11,389 nucleotides of DNA from Butyrivibrio sp. (GTDB lineage: Bacteria; Bacillota; Clostridia; Lachnospirales; Lachnospiraceae). The position numbers and the translations under genes were made by a program. The DNA lies in the NCBI RefSeq assembly GCF_015056685.1, contig NZ_SVFW01000076.1:1-11389 (forward strand). The letters run 5' to 3'. The notes below the pieces were generated by a model. That model had not been told where the DNA came from and searched no databases. It worked only from the letters and a program-made list of their open reading frames with translations. This document shows positions 1 through 7,700 of this stretch, piece after piece. The number at the start of each line of letters is the position of its first letter. Positions within the stretch are counted from its first letter, which is position 1.

Positions 1-81
1 GGACGTCAAGGATGGCGAACACAGCCACTACTTTTAAATCAGGAAATCATTTTACACCACATTTAGGACTTGACCTGAAAT

Positions 82-314
82 GGGTATATAGCCATACTTT
101 TTAAGTTACCACATCCCTCGGCAGAATTTTCGGGAAGCGAAAATGGGCATATACGAGAAAAAATTGAACTACACATCCATTGAATGAGTGATATGAGATG
201 ATCAACCACCTATAAAAGGGTGTGTGAACTTCAAAAAGTCCGTATATATCCAAAATCACAAGCCAGAAATCTTGGTGAGTGGTGCTGTAATCTTCAAAAC
301 CAGGTTATATGCCC
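82..314. repeat. Four degenerate 34-36 bp repeats, two direct then two inverted
   Basis: Four related units occupy this gene-free stretch. Units at 82-117 and 145-178 read on the + strand; units at 218-251 and 281-314 read on the - strand. Each begins with a core like GGGYATATA (GGGTATATA, GGGCATATA, GGATATATA, GGGCATATA). Each continues with a T- or A-rich run, then something like TTGAAGTTACACAYCC. Units 1 and 3 are the closest pair, sharing ACTTTTT, AAGTT and CAC-A-CCC. A fifth, shortened core (AGCATAT-GCCAT) begins the long repeat at 352. The first two units are 63 bp apart. A 7-bp stem (126-132 with 138-144) lies between units 1 and 2. The similarity was judged by eye and the units are imperfect. 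The role is unknown; binding sites for a transposase or another DNA-binding protein are one possibility. No open reading frame of note covers positions 1-734. Confidence 0.5.
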
Positions 315-351
315 AAAACAGCATCCCGCTCTCATTAAATAGGTAGCGGCA

Positions 352-578
352 AGCATATTGCCATGCACATCCTTGAAAGTAGCCAACCTTACTGTTCCTG
401 GATTCAGAGCCCGAGGCACTTTAAACTAGCCACACCGAAGGTGCTTGCCGTTGACGGGGGCTGAGGAAAACGCTACAATGCTGAATCCGACGGTGCGAGA
501 TATCTACTGTTCCCATCATCCTCACCGTCGGCTCTTTGGTTAGGGCGTTCTCCTCAGGCTCAGTCAATGGTGGCGTAC
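352..578 (+). repeat. 227 bp dispersed element, left copy of a long inverted repeat
   Basis: This stretch matches the reverse complement of 10923-11150 over its full length, with roughly nine bases in ten identical by eye and a few small indels. It is non-coding. Inside it, 450-568 can fold into a long imperfect hairpin. GTTGAC (450-455) pairs with GTCAAT (563-568), CTGAGGAAAACGC (461-473) with 545-557 apart from one mismatch, and CCGACGGTG (487-495) with CACCGTCGG (523-531). A second pairing, GGATTCAG (400-407) with CTGAATCC (481-488), competes with or supports this fold. TACTGTTCC occurs twice (390-398 and 505-513). The element could be a MITE-like or BIME-like palindromic repeat or a structured RNA. 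I do not recognise a named family. Confidence 0.85.
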
Positions 579-596
579 GTAGTCAATTACTTACGC
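573..596 (+). other. Small hairpin at the inner edge of the left 227 bp element
   Basis: GCGTACGTA (573-581) pairs with TACTTACGC (588-596) with a single internal mismatch across a 6-base loop. It straddles the point (578/579) where similarity to the other copy of the element stops. No T-run follows, so it is not a convincing terminator. Confidence 0.35.
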
Positions 597-659
597 ATAT
601 AGAAAGTATCAATTCGTTTCTTTATTCTTTATTAAGAAAAAATTAACCATATAGCGATG

Positions 660-708
660 ATGCGCATTCACTTTACAAAGTATAATAACTATGAGTTGCT
701 ATGCGCAT
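660..708 (+). promoter_or_regulatory. Candidate promoter with two flanking ATGCGCAT palindromes
   Basis: A TATAAT hexamer lies at 681-686, about 48 bp ahead of the first start codon. The matching -35 position (658-663) is poor. TTTACA at 672-677 could instead act as a -35, but no good -10 follows it. Two identical perfect 8-bp palindromes, ATGCGCAT, sit at 660-667 and 701-708. They are 41 bp apart centre to centre, close to four helical turns, so they bracket the -10. The second is followed by seven Ts (708-714). Read as RNA, the two copies could pair as an 8-bp stem before a U-run, giving a terminator-like structure. Operator and terminator readings are both possible; neither is proven. Confidence 0.4.
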
Positions 709-734
709 TTTTTTATTGAAAAAGGAGAGTATTC

Positions 735-1658
735 ATGCAGAAAACAGGCCTTACAAAGGAAAACGTACATGATTACATAGATTTTCTTTCAATGGATATT
801 GCAGAATGCATTGGAAGGGAGTTTACCTGCGGCTTTGTTTGTATTAAAGAGGGGGAAGATCGCCCGTCTGCCGGGATAGTATGGGAGCTTAAGCAAGGCG
901 ATGATGAACTTGATATAAAGAGCCATATTTTATTTATAAGAGCTTTGGATGAAGAAAGCGCTAATGTTCTCATGGATGAGTATACGGAATCTGCTCTTTT
1001 AGCAGAGTGTGGCTATTCATATTATTCTCTTCCCAATACACTTGGCGGTGTTGAAATAAATGCGCTTAAAAAGGCAGGGTTTTCCTTGGAAGAAAAGGAA
1101 AGTTCTGTTATCAGTGTGTCTCTTTCAGAAGTCATAAAGAGGCTTTTAAAGCACGGCGATGGTCAATACGATAATATAAAACCTCTTTCTCAGGCGGAAG
1201 ACAGATTTTTTAGCAGCATGATCGCAAAACTTGAATTTGAGGGCAACCACGGAATATGTGATGACCTTTTATTCCTGCCAAGGGAATTTTTTGATAATGA
1301 TGTTTCCTGTTATTACGAGGATGATGAAGAAGTATATGCAATAGTTCTGGTTCATGAAAAACCATCAGGAAAAATAGTGCTAGACCTTCTTCACAGCCAT
1401 GATGAGGATCCGAATACGCTTATTCGTATTATGAAAAAGACTGTTATGTTGGCAGAAGCTAAATATGATCCTGCCACGGAATTTCTTATTGATCGTCATG
1501 ATAAGAGATCACTTTTAATGTGTCAAAAACTATTTCCTAAAAAAACAGGCGAAAAAGTATATGAGGGAATGAGAAAAGAGAATATTCCACAAAGTGAGGA
1601 GATTGATACAAGATTTTATAACGAAGAAGAATGGGATGAAGATTTTGAAGAATATTGA
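735..1658 (+). CDS. Acidic 307-residue protein, probable degenerate tandem GNAT-like fold
   Basis: Function unknown. The start is supported by AAGGAGAG at 722-729, five bases before the ATG. There is no signal peptide or membrane segment, so it is expected in the cytoplasm. The two halves look alike. Residues 45-130 and 198-280 each show a strand (AGIVWEL; YAIVLVHEK), a second strand (HILFIRAL; IVLDLLHS), a long helix, a further strand, a short helix ending in AGF or KLF, and a last strand. That order fits the C-terminal part of a GNAT acetyltransferase, duplicated. Neither half shows the usual R/Q-x-x-G-x-G/A acetyl-CoA loop, so catalysis is doubtful. The last 21 residues contain 11 acidic ones. 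It lies 58 bp upstream of the giant gene with no terminator between, so the two are probably co-transcribed. A chaperone, immunity or regulatory partner of the giant protein is an inference. The open frame is secure; the fold call is tentative. Confidence 0.85.
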   Translation: MQKTGLTKENVHDYIDFLSMDIAECIGREFTCGFVCIKEGEDRPSAGIVWELKQGDDELDIKSHILFIRALDEESANVLMDEYTESALLAECGYSYYSLPNTLGGVEINALKKAGFSLEEKESSVISVSLSEVIKRLLKHGDGQYDNIKPLSQAEDRFFSSMIAKLEFEGNHGICDDLLFLPREFFDNDVSCYYEDDEEVYAIVLVHEKPSGKIVLDLLHSHDEDPNTLIRIMKKTVMLAEAKYDPATEFLIDRHDKRSLLMCQKLFPKKTGEKVYEGMRKENIPQSEEIDTRFYNEEEWDEDFEEY

Positions 1659-1716
1659 TATGGACTAGCAAAAAACTTTTGAAACTGTTGGCTATAGATA
1701 TGTTGGAGACATAAAA

Positions 1717-4700
1717 ATGCCTAACGAATATATAAATGATCAGCGAAAAGTTTTTAATATAGAACTTACAGAGGAATTGTATAACAGGCATCAGGACGAG
1801 GCTTGGGACGTAGTAAATTCTTTTAATAAGACTACATCTGTAAAAAATAAGCAGGGATCCAAGAAGGCTAAATATGATCTGATGAATCTGTCTGAACTTC
1901 GGGATCAGCTTCTTAATGAAAAAGGCAGCAAGTCGGAGACTTTTTCTCTGATGACAGATGAAGTTGATAAATTAATCAAACTGGCTGCTTCAAAGGGAGT
2001 TTATGAGGACAAAGAGCTTGGTCAGACCAGGGCGTCTTTTTTTGACACATTTTATAGATCAAAAGAGGCTGTTAACAGATATTTATTTTCACATTCCGGA
2101 TATCACATGTTTGATAAGGGAGAACGCAGGTATCAGATTGCTCTCAGAATAAAGAGTATTTTTAATGAGATGGAAAAGCTGGTGGAGGAAAAGGCAAGGA
2201 CTCTCAATGAAAAAGAAGCCCGTATGATCGAATACAAGAGCAATGGCTATACACAGCAAGAAATGGAGGATGCTGAAAAAGCTTATGGAGTCAATGCTTT
2301 GGCGGCAGATGTCAATAAACTAATAGAAACAGGATTACTTGACTCAAACCTTCCTAAGGAGCAACTTGATAAATCTTTGGAAAACTGGGCTCTGAATGAT
2401 TACACTGCATATATTTCTAAGCTTGTGGAAGGTAAAAAACTTACTACTGAAGATGATAAGAACAATTTAATCGCATTTTTGGAGGATAAAAACAATCGTC
2501 TTCTTGCAAATAAGATTGCTTTTCCGCTGATACTTGATAAGAGAAAAGATATTACCCTTGGTATGCCTTGGGTTAGAGAAGAGCTAAGTGATCATATAGA
2601 AATGGAAACAAATGAAGAGGATTTTTTCTTAAAGCCTCAGGAATTTATAAAAAAAGTTGATGCGATATGTGACAATTATAAAACAGTGAGCAGTGAGATT
2701 ATTGAAAAATATGATAAAAGACGTGAGCTAATATTTGGAGCGCTAAAGATACCAAAAGAGTCAGCAAATACTTATCGCTACTCAGCGATGGAGATGATGA
2801 TAACGGCTGAAAGTGATGAGCAGTTTAAGGACTTGCTTGACACTTTTAAAGATCATACGAATGATACTGATGATTATATAGAGCAGCAGCTTAAAAAGAG
2901 CTGTTCTGATGCTACAAGGGATAGGGTGAGAGAAAAGCTCTATGAGCACCTTGGATCTTTACGGGTGTTTGGAACAAGGGATCAGGTCCTTGCCCAGACA
3001 GACATTTTTTTGGAGATGCTGCAATATGTTTCTCCGGATGAGTACAGAGTTGAACGGCGCCTTCGAAAGCTCTTGGACGACTTTGGACTTGAAGAAAGCT
3101 ATAGAGATGTTTTGCTTGATGCTCTGACGCATTCAGCCCCGAACATGTTTTTAAATGCTGATGATACTGATTGGAAGAGTGAAGGAAAAAAGATCGCTGA
3201 AAGGATACATAAGAACAGGGAATCTGCCCACAAGCTTATGGAGAAAAAAGGGCAGCTTCTTACTAAAAGTCAATGGTCGGAAATTGAAGAAAAGGCAATC
3301 AGTAATTCCGCTTTTGCAAGTGGTGATTTTAAGCTTGAGCTATATGCTATTATTTCACGCAAAGATAATGGAAAGAAGTATTCTCTTAGAGAATACAGAG
3401 AAAATAAGTGTTGGGATGATGAGAGCAAGTTTCCTTATATGCTAAAAAAGATAAGTATTGAGCAGAAGCGCTTAGATGATCTGGGCGATAAGCTGGATAA
3501 AAAATTCCTGGTTCATCTATCGGGAGATGGGAAAAACACTTATCTTCCATACCGCCCTTATAGTATGGCCTATAAGAACAAAAATGATGACCTGATAGAA
3601 CAGGAAAAACTGGAAAACAGCAGGTTTGAAAATAGAAAAGACCAGTTAAGGGAAGTTCTTTTATCAGGTGGCGTTAATGAAAATGAATTAGAGTCATATT
3701 ATCAAAAATTTAAGTGGTTCATGTCAGGCCTGATAGATATTACTGAAGATATGAGCCCTGATACGAGACTTGTAGCTAAAAGAAGAAATATTGAGAGATT
3801 TGGAGTAATAAGTTTTGAAGAAGCTCTTTTACAGATAAAAGCTCTAGGCGCAGGCATTAAGGATATTGATAATCAAAAAGAGGTAAAAGAAGCAAGGGAT
3901 ATTTATGAAAAAGGTGTAAAGGCCCTTGAGAATTACGATGGCGAAAAGTATAAGGAATTTGTGCCTTTTATCATCAATATTCCTGAAGTTTATGCAGAGC
4001 TATTGAAAGGAGAGGAATCTTTTAGAAGCTTTATTGAAGATACTTTGGATGGGAAACTTTCTGATTTCCTAATGGGATGCAATAAGGCTGGTAAACACGA
4101 TTCTGCGTATAAAGGAAAAACAAAATATGTAATATCCGGGGCTGCAAGGCAAATATATGCCCACATGTTTATAAGAGGAATTTATGAAGGGACTCTGAAA
4201 GGAGACTCTGATTTTTATGCAAAACAGCTTGATGATTTTCAGAGTAAATTATTTAAGCTTTCTGCAAAAGGTGGCATTAGCTTAAATGGTGCAATTAAGC
4301 TGGCCTCAAAACAGATAGATAAAAAGCTTGAGAAAGAAAAACTAAATAGCAATGAAGCAAGACTTTTAAAGCTTTCAGTTATGCAGGAATTATATGCTAA
4401 GGTCGAAAAAATCGAGGATTTTCAGGAAATTACAAATAAAAAATCCTGTAAGGACTTTGTTAGCAGAAAATTTGATGAGCTGAAAAACAGATTACAAAGT
4501 ACACCAAACGAAGCTGAAATTCTAAATAACATCAAGACTTTCATGGATTCTGAAGTAGATGATAACGACCAGGAGGTTATAGAAGATATCAATACCAAGA
4601 AAGAAAATGGAAGACTTGAACGGCTGAAATTCCTAAAGATCAATGATTACGTATTGAATGAGATAAGGCAGGGAAAGACTTTAGTAAGAGTTACCAGTAA

Positions 4701-7700
4701 GGGACAAAAGGCAATTACTATTGATGAGTCCCGTATAAATAAAATGCGCGGAAGAGTGGACAAGTACTGTGATGAGCTTGACCTCCCACAGGTTCTTAAG
4801 GATGCGCTTATAGAGAGAGGTGCTGCAGGCGGGATTATTCCTGGTATTACAGATACCTATGGAAATTCAGAAGTTCTTTTTAACCATGCCCTTGTTATGA
4901 AAAGATTGTATGACCTGCTAAAGACTTATCAGGTGAATGATAAGGGGATGGGCGACGAAGAAGTTCTGATGTTTATCGTAAAATGTTATGGTAACTCAGA
5001 TCTTATAAATAAATGGTTTGATAAGCCGGAAAATCTTAACACTCAGGAAATAAGAAAGAGTCAGGAATTAAAGATTTTCAGGAATAATTACAAGAAGCTT
5101 CAAAAACTTGAGAAAATAGAATCAGATGATCCATCATTGCAGCAGGAAATAGATGAGATTCGAAAGAATCTTAGAACTATGCTCATTACCGGCATGGGTG
5201 GTCGTGATGAGAATAACAAGACAGTAAAAGGAACACATGCTGATCTTGAAGAGAATTCGAAGCATATTGGAGAGATCATTGATAAGAGCGCAGCCTACAT
5301 AGATTATTGGAAGAAAGTAATGGAGGTGATTCGCCCAGGTTTTATTGATATATATAAAGAGAGCGCTGATCCGGCTATGCAGAATAAGAATTTTAGTCTG
5401 CCACAGAGCTATGTTGACAGGCTTATGTTCTCGCTTCGACAGTATTTCATGGAAGATGTTGTAGGTGAACTAAGCAGTGATCACGAGTTCAGTACTGAAT
5501 TTTGGAAAAACAAACTGGAATTATTCAGAAAAAAAGAATACAGAAATAATCTATATTCACAGTCAAATGCAGTCACTAGTTCTGATTTCATACAGAAGGA
5601 GCAGACAGCCCTTACAAATGACACTGCTGATGAGAAAGCTATTGCAAGTCTTATCAGGGCAAATCTGTATATTTTCAAAGGCAAGGCAAATAAGTATGAT
5701 GCTCTTGATGATGAGCAAAAAAAGCTTTTTGCTATTGGTCTTATGTTCCTTGATAGTAGTGCGATAGGCCTTGGAACAGAAGGAACTATGGCTCTTACTG
5801 AGGCAACGGAGAAAAAGAACAAAAAGCTTACTGCAATTCAGGCGGAGCTTGAAAAATATGTAAGCGGACAGGAATATCATTTTGATATCAACTACAGAGA
5901 TGCTTTGAATAAGCTTTTGGACTTTGGTATTTCAGGAGTAGGCTTATCAGACTTTAAGATTTCAGAGGCGGCATATGACAGAGCCATGAAATTTGCTATG
6001 AAAATATCAAAACAAAAGAGTATTTATGGCGAAAAGGATGTTGAGCGTATATCAGACAGCTACGCTTCTGTTTTTAGTGCATATACGAAGTTTGGTAAAA
6101 AACAGCTTACCCATATTGATGCCTTAAGAGGCAGGACTCTGACTGTCACTGATTTAAAGAAAAGGCTTATTGATTATGCAGTAAAGGATAAACTTAGTAA
6201 AACAGCTATTTTGCAAAAAGCATTAAAAGCTTCTAAAGATAAGTTTTATCTTGGTCCATTAGTGGGATTTGCGCAGGCAGGCGCTATAGATGAATCAATT
6301 GCCCTAAACAGAAGGATGAACAGGATCATAAAGCGCTTTAAAGAAATGAGCGATGGTGATCTAAAGATATTTGTTCGAATCCTTCAGGACAGAACTGCCA
6401 TAGATAAGAGCTGCATTAAGACTGATGGGGCGCCTTTATACGTGAATCAAAATAAAAGAGATGCTCTTTTGGAAACTTTATCAGGAGATCCTGATATCAG
6501 TGCTGATGTTCTGGCAGGCTTTGATGACAGTGAATCCTGCTTTAAGGCTTTTACAACTGTGCTAAGTTTTCAGCTAAGAGATGATAAGAATTTTAGTGGA
6601 AAAGACCTGACAAAAGACTGCTTTAAGAAAAACTCTTTAAATAGAGATACAACAGTGGACTGGGAGCTCATTGAGAATGCCTTTAAATTTATTGATGAGA
6701 TCATGGAAAAGAAGACTAGTATACAGGCCCTTAAGAACCATGGCGAGCTTATAAAGTATGCAGGTAATAAAAAGGCATTTGAAAGAAATGAGGAATTAAA
6801 GCAAAAATATTCAAATAAAGCCGATTTTAAGCTTCAGAATTTTGAAGACCTTGTAAAAGAACATGCTGAAAAAGACAATAGTGATGGAAATAGAAAAGAT
6901 ATTGATAATGCCCTTGCAGGATATTATTCTCTAACAGAGCAGCAAAAGATCTTGTTCTTTAAGGCTCTTTGTAACAGAGGAATTCTTGATATCTCTAAAA
7001 AGAATTACAAAAGTAACCTGTTTAATTTAAAAGACAGGAATTATGTGAATCCTGCTGCCCGTGACAAGCTGATCGATCAGTATATTGAAGCAAATCTTGA
7101 AGATAACATTGGTTTGTCCCTTGAGAATGATGAATACTACAGGGCTATGGAAGCTCTTTACACTACACAGATTTCAGACAGGGTAAGGCTTACAAAACAA
7201 AAAAATATAAATGATATTTTTTCTTTTGAGCGAAATCTGTTTATGAAAAGATCTACTGCCATAGACTGGAAGCTTTTTAAGAGGGCACTAAACTTTGTGA
7301 ACAGAGCAACAGAGGAGCTTGAGATTACTGAAGGAAATGCCCTTCTTTATCGAGGCGCAGGAGAGCTTTATAAAAATGGCCGAATAAAAATGAACTATGG
7401 ATTTTTGCGTCGGAACTTCCATAGGACAGGTAATGAATGGGTAAGGCTTATTTCTTTCAATGGTATATCCACGGCTAAAACTGTAGGCATTTCGCCAATT
7501 AATTCTACCGGCAAGCAATTAGATACGCTTTGTAAAAATATAAAGACTTTGGAAAGTGTATCTAAAGCTGTAGGCTTTGCTGATTCAGGTTACATAGTAA
7601 GCGGAGTAAATAAGCTTGGCAAGAATTTGAATGAGGTTAAGCACGACGTCAAAACTCTTGAAAAAAGTAACACTGAGAGCTACATAAAACTTCAGGAGCA

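Noticed and set aside
82..314. CRISPR array
   Set aside because: The units are degenerate, switch orientation and are not evenly spaced, and no cas gene is present.
5481..5880. Overlapping - strand frames of 105-113 codons inside the giant gene
   Set aside because: Composition (Ser, Phe, Leu, Ile runs) is typical of antisense frames of a lysine-rich gene, and no start signal is present.
7339..7380. LLYRGAGELYKNG in the giant protein, resembling the Arg motif of ADP-ribosyltransferases
   Set aside because: No STS or ExE motif follows at suitable distances, and the segment belongs to the region after the repeated modules. A YRG tripeptide alone is not evidence.
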